Below are positions 6,523 through 13,966 of a stretch of 23,201 nt of DNA, piece by piece. The position numbers and the translations under genes were made by a program. The stretch is from a virus: positions 1-23,201 of the IMG/VR virus record IMGVR_UViG_3300010885_056870, one strand, 5' to 3'. The stretch's first letter is position 1. Each line of letters begins with the position of its first letter. Below the pieces are notes generated by a model, which was not told where the DNA came from, ran no database searches, and saw only the letters and a list, made by a program, of their open reading frames with translations.

Positions 6523-9500
6523 TTAAAAACAGTAGATTAATGTACCGTCACAGATCGCATAAGGGGCAGATCCACTTACAGACCCACTAATTAAACTATA
6601 AATGTTAGTGTTTGGTGTGCTTCCACTTGCAGTTTGTTGTTTATAATATCCGTTAGCAACAGTTTGAGTAAATGTAGAATCTTGGTACCAAGTAGAAGAT
6701 ATCATACCACTTCCGCTATATTGAGCATTATTGAAGAAAACAGAAGCAGTTGTGTTGCATGTAGCACACATAGCATCAGGTAATGTTGAACCAGTATAGT
6801 AACAGAAGTTCATTACTGTTACATTTGGTTTTTCAATAGCAGCATAGATAGTAGTATTAACATCAAATGTATGATCATACATACTAGAAGTTGTTATAAA
6901 CGGATTATTTTTAACATTTACTCCGTGTTTAGTCCATCCTAATAAGTTACTTCCAGATGCTAAACTAGCTGTTACAGGAACAACGGTTCCATATGCCCTG
7001 GTTAATGAGAATGATGATGTAGTTTGAAGGCTACCAGAATTTATACTTCCACTTGCCACAGAATTAACTTTTAATAAAGCAAATGTTACCGTTATGCTGC
7101 AATCAATTTGTGGCCATGAATTAATATATCCTCTTGAATCTTTAACTACTGGGCTAATTGAACTCGCACTAACACCAGTAAATACATAAGATGTACTACT
7201 TGTTGGAGAAGTGTAAATTGATCCAGAATTTAGACTATATTCATATGGTCCTACACCACCGCTTACCGTAATAGTAGCAATTGATCCTGTACAATCAAAA
7301 GATGATGTTACTATATTGAAAGTTGGAATTGGTGAAGTAGAAGGTGTAATACTAGGTGTTAAACTTACACTAATACTAGGTGTAACAGTTATGCTAGGAG
7401 TAACAGTAACACTTGGTGTTATAGTAACACTTGGAGTAATACTAGGAGTTCTAGTAACACTAGGTGTAATGCTTATACTAGGTGTAATGCTTATACTAGG
7501 TGTGATACTTGGACTCGGGGTAATACTTGGAGTAATAGTTGGAGTAATACTTGGAGTAATACTTACACTAGGGGTAATGCTTATGCTAGGTGTTATAGTT
7601 ACACTAGGAGTAACAGTAACACTTGGAGTAATGGTAATACTTGGAGTAATACTAATACTAGGAGTTAAACTAGGAGTAGCAGTAATACTTGGAGTAATAC
7701 TTGGTGTTGTACTCGGAGTAATGCTTGGAGTAATACTAATACTTGGAGTAATACTAGGTGTTATACTTGGAGTAATACTTACACTTGGAGTAATACTTGG
7801 GGTAACACTTGGAGTAATACTAATACTTGGAGTAGGTGTAGGGCTAGTACTTACGGCCGGCGTTCTAGTAGGAGTAAGTGTAGGTGTTAAGCTAGGTGTT
7901 ATACTTGGGGTAATACTTATACTTGGAGTAATACTAGGAGTAATACTTGGAGTAATACTAATACTTGGAGTAGTAGTAATACTTGGAGTAATACTTGGTG
8001 TAACCGTAATACTTGGAGTAATACTAGGAGTAATACTTGGAGTAATACTTGGGGTTAAACTAGGAGTAGCAGTTGTGCTTGGAGTAATAGTTATACTAGG
8101 AGTAATACTTGGTGTAGCCGTAATACTTGGTGTAATAGTAATGCTTGGAGTAATGGTTATACTTGGAGTAATACTTGGAGTAATACTTGGAGTTTTTGTT
8201 ACTGTCGGTGTTACCGAAGGAGTAGGTGTTAAACTAGAAAACGGTGTCATTGTTACACTAGGAGTAACAGTTATACTTGGTGTAACTGTAATACTTGGAG
8301 TAATACTTGGAGTAGCCGTAGCTGATGGTGTTCTTGTTACTGTTGGCGTAGGTGTAGGAGTTCCAGTAGGAGTAATACTAGGTGTTATAGTAGGAGTTAT
8401 GCTAATAGTTGGTGTAACACTTGGAGTAGCACTTGGAGTAATACTAATACTTGGAGTAATACTTATACTAACCGTTATAGTAGGCGTAGGGGTTACGCTA
8501 GGACTTCCTGTAATATCAGGGGTTCTACTTGGAGTTACGCTAATACTTGTAGTTACACTAGGTGTAGGCGTAATACTTAATCCAGGAGTAGAACTAGGAC
8601 TTACTGAAGGTGTTAAGCTTGGTGTTCTACTTGGAGTTGCCGTAGGACTTAATCCAGGGGTAGCACTAGGACTTGGACTTGCTGTTTTAGTAGGTGTTAA
8701 ACTAGGTGTTACCGTAATACTTGGAGTAATACTTGGAGTAGGTGATGGGGAAGCAAATATTGCCGTAAGATCATCACATCTTCTACAAATATCTACTTTA
8801 ATATACCTGTAATCACTATAAAAACCTTCTGTTGTTTTTACTCTGTACAATGCTTCATAAGCAGATATTTGAGTATTTGTAATCCTAATTACAGTTGAAG
8901 AAGGAGTTTGCCATGCAAATCCAGTTGAAGGTTGTACTATTTCATATAAAGCAATAGAAATTGCTGGATGTATAGTTGCTAAATTAATATCATAGTATCC
9001 ACCATTGCTGATAATATCTTGATCATATAATTTATAGTACAATTGCTTGATACCAGGAACTTGGGGTAGTATAAGTGTATATTCCCCAGTAATTATTGTA
9101 TAAATACCATTTATAGTAATAACAAATCCTGGTGAAAGATCAGCAACCCATGTAGGAAGTTGAGAAGTTAAATAAGTTCTTACTAAAGGTATTTTACCAT
9201 TTATGCTTGATATTCCTTCTTCATAAAATATATTTCCTACATGAACACTTCCTGAAGAAATATCATATAAATTTCCATTTCCATCATCAGTAATATAAAA
9301 TAAAGAAGAAGAAACAACATATGATCCAGGCTTAATTCTATTTCCAAATAAAGACTTTGGAACCCCAACAACTCTAACTTTGTCTAGTGATCTAGTTGGA
9401 TAGTTTTTGATAATTCCCTCATATACTTTTTGTGAATACCCAAAGGCATTTCTTAGTCCGGTCTGATTATCAAAATAAGGAGATAAATTATATGAACCAG

Positions 9501-9759
9501 ATGAAACATTAGATCCGCTATAATTAGCTTGATAGTATAATTGATTTATTGAATCGTAAAGTGTTTTATTAAAGGATCCAAAACTCGTATCTGATGTAGA
9601 TGGATCAAAAAATCCTGGTATGTTTTGTGCTGTATAAAACTTAATATCCGTACTATTGTTAAAGTCTTCCGCATTAGAAACAGTATATGAATACTGCTTG
9701 TTTAATGTGATAGGCGATAATACAACATCCCCGGATGAAAGTTTCTTAAGTACATACAT
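6523..9759 (-). CDS. Giant tail fibre/adhesin-like protein with ~476-residue TP-rich stalk and SprB-like repeat
   Basis: A 1078-residue protein. Residues 1-336 form an N-terminal domain whose opening and GYSQKVYEGI (107-116) resemble the 339-residue protein encoded just upstream, so this end probably attaches to the virion. Residues 337-812 are an uninterrupted Thr/Pro/Ser/Ile linker built of PSIT-type tetrapeptides. Residues about 815-890 (ITVSGGVGPYEYSLNSG, then VKDSRGY) resemble a SprB repeat, a module known from Bacteroidota gliding adhesins. Residues about 890-980 (GWTKHG, then NTTIYAAIE) resemble bacterial InlB-type B repeats. The last 55 residues hold WYQDSTFTQTVANGYY (1024-1039), also seen in the 1539-residue protein. 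Overall it reads as base, stalk and distal binding head. Receptor binding is inferred; the domain resemblances were judged by eye. Confidence 0.8.
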   Translation of the reverse strand: MYVLKKLSSGDVVLSPITLNKQYSYTVSNAEDFNNSTDIKFYTAQNIPGFFDPSTSDTSFGSFNKTLYDSINQLYYQANYSGSNVSSGSYNLSPYFDNQTGLRNAFGYSQKVYEGIIKNYPTRSLDKVRVVGVPKSLFGNRIKPGSYVVSSSLFYITDDGNGNLYDISSGSVHVGNIFYEEGISSINGKIPLVRTYLTSQLPTWVADLSPGFVITINGIYTIITGEYTLILPQVPGIKQLYYKLYDQDIISNGGYYDINLATIHPAISIALYEIVQPSTGFAWQTPSSTVIRITNTQISAYEALYRVKTTEGFYSDYRYIKVDICRRCDDLTAIFASPSPTPSITPSITVTPSLTPTKTASPSPSATPGLSPTATPSRTPSLTPSVSPSSTPGLSITPTPSVTTSISVTPSRTPDITGSPSVTPTPTITVSISITPSISITPSATPSVTPTISITPTITPSITPTGTPTPTPTVTRTPSATATPSITPSITVTPSITVTPSVTMTPFSSLTPTPSVTPTVTKTPSITPSITPSITITPSITITPSITATPSITPSITITPSTTATPSLTPSITPSITPSITPSITVTPSITPSITTTPSISITPSITPSITPSISITPSITPSLTPTLTPTRTPAVSTSPTPTPSISITPSVTPSITPSVSITPSITPSITPSISITPSITPSTTPSITPSITATPSLTPSISITPSITITPSVTVTPSVTITPSISITPSVSITPSITPTITPSITPSPSITPSISITPSISITPSVTRTPSITPSVTITPSVTVTPSITVTPSISVSLTPSITPSTSPIPTFNIVTSSFDCTGSIATITVSGGVGPYEYSLNSGSIYTSPTSSTSYVFTGVSASSISPVVKDSRGYINSWPQIDCSITVTFALLKVNSVASGSINSGSLQTTSSFSLTRAYGTVVPVTASLASGSNLLGWTKHGVNVKNNPFITTSSMYDHTFDVNTTIYAAIEKPNVTVMNFCYYTGSTLPDAMCATCNTTASVFFNNAQYSGSGMISSTWYQDSTFTQTVANGYYKQQTASGSTPNTNIYSLISGSVSGSAPYAICDGTLIYCF
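7324..8751 (-). repeat. Long Thr/Pro/Ser tetrapeptide-repeat region
   Basis: About 1.43 kb coding for residues 337-812 of the 1078-residue protein. The basic unit is 12 bases (acttggagtaat on the plus strand; Ile-Thr-Pro-Ser in protein), varied at third codon positions and by Val, Ala, Leu, Arg or Lys substitutions. The regularity leaves the opposite strand open for almost 500 codons, which is a by-product. The protein segment should be extended, uncharged and unable to form a compact fold. The tract is prone to length change by slippage or recombination, by general knowledge of tandem repeats. Confidence 0.92.
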
Positions 9760-9768
9760 ATACTAAGA

Positions 9769-10788
9769 CTAGTAGTCTAATTTGACTTGAATTAATGCTT
9801 CTTTAGTAAAATCCTTTACTATTGGTTTTGATATCTTAGCAACAGCCAATAAATCACCATCATCATTAAGTAATCCTACAGTTGTAATGTATGTTTGAGG
9901 ATTATTTATTAAATCTGGGTAAATAAAGCTACCAGTACTATCTATAATACTAGGATTTGTAGTGTAGTTTAAATCTCCGTTTTTAACTCGAACATAAACA
10001 AACTTAGAATGAATTGTCTCTTGACTTCTAGCTGAAAGAGTTGTGAAAAAAGAAACTAAACGACCTGCATTATTTACATTTCCTGTTTGAGGAACTATTC
10101 CAAGACCTTTGTTAGCTGTACTTAATGCAAATGCATCGCCATTAATAACAACCATTCCCAAGTCAGGAAATACATATCCATAACTTCCACTAACAGTATT
10201 TGAAATAGCTTGTCCAGATCCTAAATTTCCGTTGCTACCTGAAACTAAATCAAAATAACGTCTTGAATTTATAAACTTATTTGTATTAAGATCTTTACTG
10301 TTATCAGTTAAATTCATTGTTACTCCTCCATTAACTATTGTTAAGTTAAAAGATGATGGTAATAAAGTTTCTTTATATTGTCTTCTAGCAAAAGAAAGAA
10401 CGTAGATATTACTAACTTGAGATATACCAGAAAAACTTACATTTACACTTTCATCTCCATAAATTAAGTTTCGAATACTATTATAAACAATTTGACTATA
10501 TCCAACTCCTTGTGGAGTACTTAATTTTGAATAAGATCCGCTAATATTTCCATATTGCATTGAAAATTGATTGTACCCAACAAAAATATCATTTGGATGT
10601 GCATATACCGAAGTATTTTTTTCATCTTCAATTGTATGAGTACTAGAGAAAACGTTTCCCGCTGATCCGGATGCATAAAACCTTACAATTGTTCCTGCAT
10701 CTGCACTTCCAGTTGTAAATAATGGTCTTGTAACTGTTTCAGAAGCTACTACCGAGTCATCAGTTGCTAATTTAATATATGAGGTCAT
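9769..10788 (-). CDS. Conserved T4-like marine-phage fibre/tail structural protein
   Basis: A 339-residue protein. The region at residues 96-105 (GYSQIVYNSI) and the N-terminus resemble the N-terminal domain of the giant fibre encoded next, while residues 273-339 (DLNYTTNPSII to the C-terminal VKLDY) match the cassette in the 170-residue protein. The ending TKEALIQVKLDY is, from memory, common in structural proteins of marine T4-like phages that lie next to the baseplate genes. It therefore looks like the conserved core version of this fibre family, possibly the piece that attaches to the baseplate. It starts six bases after the end of the 206-residue gene and ends nine bases before the giant fibre start. 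There are no cysteines and no membrane segments. Precise virion location unknown. Confidence 0.78.
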   Translation of the reverse strand: MTSYIKLATDDSVVASETVTRPLFTTGSADAGTIVRFYASGSAGNVFSSTHTIEDEKNTSVYAHPNDIFVGYNQFSMQYGNISGSYSKLSTPQGVGYSQIVYNSIRNLIYGDESVNVSFSGISQVSNIYVLSFARRQYKETLLPSSFNLTIVNGGVTMNLTDNSKDLNTNKFINSRRYFDLVSGSNGNLGSGQAISNTVSGSYGYVFPDLGMVVINGDAFALSTANKGLGIVPQTGNVNNAGRLVSFFTTLSARSQETIHSKFVYVRVKNGDLNYTTNPSIIDSTGSFIYPDLINNPQTYITTVGLLNDDGDLLAVAKISKPIVKDFTKEALIQVKLDY

Positions 10789-10794
10789 GTCTTA

Positions 10795-11415
10795 TTATTT
10801 GCTTATAGTTAATACAGCATTATATCTTGCACCAGAATCTTTACCCATTACCTCTAAAGTAGTACTTACAGTAGTTGCGGTACCAAATAATGCTGTTGAA
10901 TCAGTTGCTTTAATTGTAAATTTAGTTCCGCTAATACTTGTAGAAATCCTAGTTCCAATAGTTGCGTTAGGAGTTTGTGAAGAATTTGCCATATCACTAA
11001 CTACAGAGAATAATCTAGAATCACCAATAGTAATAACATATCCACTTTCTATATTACTTGTAAAGTTTAAAGTAGATGGTTGGATTGTCTTAGATTCGCT
11101 TAACTTAAATGTATATGTTGAGTTAATATTTGATATAACCGGCAACTTAGTAGTTGTTGATCTACTAGCAGTAAACAATTTATATCTCATTAGTTGAGAA
11201 TCATCTGGAAATGCCTCAATAACAGGTGTCAATTCTATTGATTCACCATAAAAAGCGGACCCAGATGGATGATTTGGATTATATAAAGTATAATCAATTT
11301 CATCATCAGATAATGCAAATTGAGTTATGTTGAAGTTACCTTTTGCCAACATCTCCCTTCCTTTTTTAGTTAAGATGGCATCAACTGTAACATACGTTGA
11401 ATTAAGAATACCCAT
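10795..11415 (-). CDS. Conserved marine-phage structural protein of unknown role
   Basis: A 206-residue protein opening MGILNSTYVTVDAILTKKGR, followed by a helix-like segment and NFNITQFALSDDEIDY at about residues 28-43. This opening (a short strand, DAILT..GR..LA, then FALGDDEIDY) is, from memory, recurrent in marine T4-like phages, where the gene sits next to fibre and baseplate genes; no function is known to me. The rest of the protein is beta-rich and Ser/Thr-rich, ending in a plausible immunoglobulin-like domain (SGTKFTIKATDS, then TTVSTTLEVMG). It is preceded by a 43-base A/T-rich gap, one of the longest in the window, which could be where a transcript begins. A virion role is inferred from its position. 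Confidence 0.75.
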   Translation of the reverse strand: MGILNSTYVTVDAILTKKGREMLAKGNFNITQFALSDDEIDYTLYNPNHPSGSAFYGESIELTPVIEAFPDDSQLMRYKLFTASRSTTTKLPVISNINSTYTFKLSESKTIQPSTLNFTSNIESGYVITIGDSRLFSVVSDMANSSQTPNATIGTRISTSISGTKFTIKATDSTALFGTATTVSTTLEVMGKDSGARYNAVLTISK

Positions 11416-11429
11416 AATATTGTTTTATT

Positions 11430-11441
11430 TATTTATAAATA
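11430..11441. promoter_or_regulatory. Palindromic TATTTATAAATA: candidate late promoter or junction motif
   Basis: TATAAATA is present on both strands: minus strand at 11437-11430 (correct T4 late orientation for the gene at 11415) and plus strand at 11434-11441. If used as a T4-type late -10 element on the minus strand, the transcript would start only about 8-10 bases before the ATG, so the leader would be very short. It lies in a 43-base gap between two structural genes. Confidence 0.4.
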
Positions 11442-11458
11442 TAGTTTTTTTAAAAAAT

Positions 11459-13966
11459 TTATATATTAGTAACAAGATTAGTCTTGTTCTTGATTGTAGC
11501 AACCACTGTATCTAAGTTGGACTGTATTTCTGTATTAAGGTTTTGTGGTATAATGAATCCAGAATTATTAGTTATCGTACCAAATTCGTTATCCGTGAAT
11601 GTATAATTTAGTATAATAGAGGTTTCATCTAAAAATCTTGACAAAAAACATACTTTATACTCAACTTGTTTAATTATCAAATCTGTTGCAAGATCTGCTG
11701 GAATAGAATCAGTATTTAAGATCCATTTACCTTGATTTTTTGAATAAACAATGTCCTTTATTCGTATTAATCTTTTTTGAACTCCACCTGGATTTGTAGG
11801 ATCTCCTGTGTATGAATTGTATACAAATAAAACAAAGCTATTTTTATTAATAATAAAGTCCTCTGATATAGTACCAAATGTAGACCAAGCTTTACTATTA
11901 TTATTTTCTGGATTTGAAAATGGTATAAATCTTGTAGATCCATAAACAAAACTTAGTCCAGATGATAATGTTATAGTTGGATTTGTTATACTTGGATCGA
12001 TAGTAATACCAATTGAATTTACAACAGATGATCCTTTAATAGAAAAATCACCACTTTGTATTGTTTCATAAAGCATATTTCCCGAAGATATTGTCTTTAA
12101 TAGTTGAAACTCTAATATATCAGTAGAAATTAAAGGAATACTTTCGTTAACGTTCATTAAAATACTTATTTGCAAATTAGAATTAGATGAATCTAAACCA
12201 CTAATACTATTATCCGGAAAATAAATATTTACGGCACCTCCACCAGCGGTTGGTTTTCTATAATAAGAAACAAATAATGAATTCGCCGTAGAGTTTGTAG
12301 TGCTATAAACCGATTGTCTTATGATTTCAACATTAGAAACATATCCAGCACCATTATCATAAGTAAATAATTTTGCTTCACTCTTTACCATAAATGAATC
12401 TGATACTCCATTATTTTGTAATGTTGTTATTAATCCACCAATTCGGCTAGGATCTCTTAAGCTATCTGTTACACCAAATATATTAATTTTTGAATAATAT
12501 TTTGTATTTCCGTCCCAGCTCCAATTAGTAGAGTTAGGGATATAAGTTGCTGATGAGTTGTCAGTATCTCTCTCAAGAAAGCTATTAAGCCTTGGTAAAA
12601 TATCATCATCGGCTACATTAAAAACATAAAAATCAACTTCAGCTTTATTTTGAGCACTTTGTGTTATTGTTTTAAATTCCGTTCCGTTTTTAATTATTTT
12701 TATACTATAAGAAACACTTCCTCCAGAAGAAAATACGGGTTCAATTTTAAATTGAGAGCTAACTACATAAGATGTTGTAGAAGATGCTAAAAATTTGCTG
12801 TTTGTTATGTTACTATAAGACGAATTAATATATTTTCCATTTGCATTAGTTTCACCAATTTGATTATGATAATCAAATACACCATAAATTGGTACAAGAG
12901 ATCCTGTTGTAAAGTCTGTTTGATAATCAGGATATGTGCTTCTAAACGAAGTCTTACCAGAGGCTATCTTAATAATAACATTTCCATTATTACCACTTGA
13001 ATCATTTGGATTATATCCATTAAGATACTCAAAATTTAATTTAGTATCATTTGGGCTAGAAAAATAAAATACAGGACGGTATGAATAACCTGTCTCATAA
13101 ATAAATCTTTTGTCGTTCTTGTTTTGTGAATTTCTAAAAAATCCAATAGTTAACTTATCATTAGGTCTAAATATCTTTTGAAGATCTCCTAAATTTTTAT
13201 TAGAACTATTTAGTACATTTAAGTTTCCATCCTTATCACTTAGATACTTAAGTTCTAGGACAGTCTTGTTTGGAAGAAAAGAATCTTTCTTAAAATTATT
13301 AAAAACGCCAACTTTATTAGTTACAGTACTAACAGATCCAGATACAGAATAAGATGTCAAATAATTAGAATCTTTATTCTTTGTACCATCATATCTTGGT
13401 CCTGTATATGAGGTCATGTTTGTATATGAATCTTGAAACTTAAATGATCCTGTTATAAATGCGTTTATTCCTCGAACAAAAACATTATTTGATGTTATTG
13501 GATTTAAGTACTCTACTTTGCTATAAATTGAAGATATCTTTTCGTTAGAAACATTGTTTAAGAGAGCTTTATATTTTGAGTGGTTAAAAGCATAAGTATC
13601 ATCTGATGTAAATGATCTATTAGTAGCGTATTTATTTTCATTTAAAGTTTGGAAATCACGATAGTAAGTAACATTAGATCCGGAAATACGTCCAGTAAAA
13701 TATGGCATCCTATTACCTTCTAATTGAGAGTAATATTTAGCCTCATTGTGCCCAACAGTAGGTTTTATCCTAATTCTTTTAGAAGCAAAATGAGTAAGTT
13801 TGACTCCTGATTTAATCTCGGATCCTTTGCCACGTTCTAAAATAGAAGGCTCAACAATAACACCGACTGTAGTAGTAGATCTAGCTGGAGAAGAATCACT
13901 AGTAACCTTGAAAATTGTATTATCAAGAAACTCACTAAGTCTTATAAAATCTTTAAAATCTATCAT
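11459..13966 (-). CDS. Large baseplate/tail structural protein
   Basis: An 835-residue protein in the gene series that follows the gp25 and gp6 homologues. It opens with a helical segment (IDFKDFIRLSEFLDNTIF) and then SPARSTTTVGVIVEPSILER, followed by repeated Tyr/Ser/Asn-rich beta regions. SYTGPRYDGTKN near residues 182-193 resembles a phrase I associate with large structural proteins of marine T4-like phages. No enzymatic motif, signal peptide or membrane helix was seen. The ATGA overlap with the stop of the 921-residue gene suggests translational coupling and probably roughly matched amounts. A baseplate-wedge or proximal fibre-attachment role in the position of T4 gp7 to gp10 is plausible by order only; I cannot match it to a T4 gene by sequence. 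Confidence 0.75.
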   Translation of the reverse strand: MIDFKDFIRLSEFLDNTIFKVTSDSSPARSTTTVGVIVEPSILERGKGSEIKSGVKLTHFASKRIRIKPTVGHNEAKYYSQLEGNRMPYFTGRISGSNVTYYRDFQTLNENKYATNRSFTSDDTYAFNHSKYKALLNNVSNEKISSIYSKVEYLNPITSNNVFVRGINAFITGSFKFQDSYTNMTSYTGPRYDGTKNKDSNYLTSYSVSGSVSTVTNKVGVFNNFKKDSFLPNKTVLELKYLSDKDGNLNVLNSSNKNLGDLQKIFRPNDKLTIGFFRNSQNKNDKRFIYETGYSYRPVFYFSSPNDTKLNFEYLNGYNPNDSSGNNGNVIIKIASGKTSFRSTYPDYQTDFTTGSLVPIYGVFDYHNQIGETNANGKYINSSYSNITNSKFLASSTTSYVVSSQFKIEPVFSSGGSVSYSIKIIKNGTEFKTITQSAQNKAEVDFYVFNVADDDILPRLNSFLERDTDNSSATYIPNSTNWSWDGNTKYYSKINIFGVTDSLRDPSRIGGLITTLQNNGVSDSFMVKSEAKLFTYDNGAGYVSNVEIIRQSVYSTTNSTANSLFVSYYRKPTAGGGAVNIYFPDNSISGLDSSNSNLQISILMNVNESIPLISTDILEFQLLKTISSGNMLYETIQSGDFSIKGSSVVNSIGITIDPSITNPTITLSSGLSFVYGSTRFIPFSNPENNNSKAWSTFGTISEDFIINKNSFVLFVYNSYTGDPTNPGGVQKRLIRIKDIVYSKNQGKWILNTDSIPADLATDLIIKQVEYKVCFLSRFLDETSIILNYTFTDNEFGTITNNSGFIIPQNLNTEIQSNLDTVVATIKNKTNLVTNI

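Noticed and set aside
7324-8751. Short regular repeats resembling a CRISPR array
   Set aside because: The units are 12 bases, contiguous, and in frame with a long gene; there are no spacers and no cas genes.
7316-8812. Plus-strand open frame of 498 codons made of Leu-Gly-Val repeats
   Set aside because: It is the antisense of the Ile-Thr-Pro-Ser repeat region; the 12-base unit has no stop in that frame. It has no start signal and no sensible composition.
9766-9778. Short inverted repeat AGACT-AGT-AGTCT at the end of the 339-residue gene region
   Set aside because: A 5-base stem without a following T run on the coding strand is too weak to call a terminator.
410-10788. A diversity-generating retroelement acting on the fibre genes
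   Set aside because: No reverse transcriptase gene and no template/variable repeat pair with adenine-biased differences was seen in the window; the repeats present are tandem linkers.
10787-11197. Plus-strand 136-codon frame of Val/Leu-rich sequence
   Set aside because: It is antisense to the 206-residue gene, which has a far more convincing protein sequence; the hydrophobicity is typical of a complement frame.
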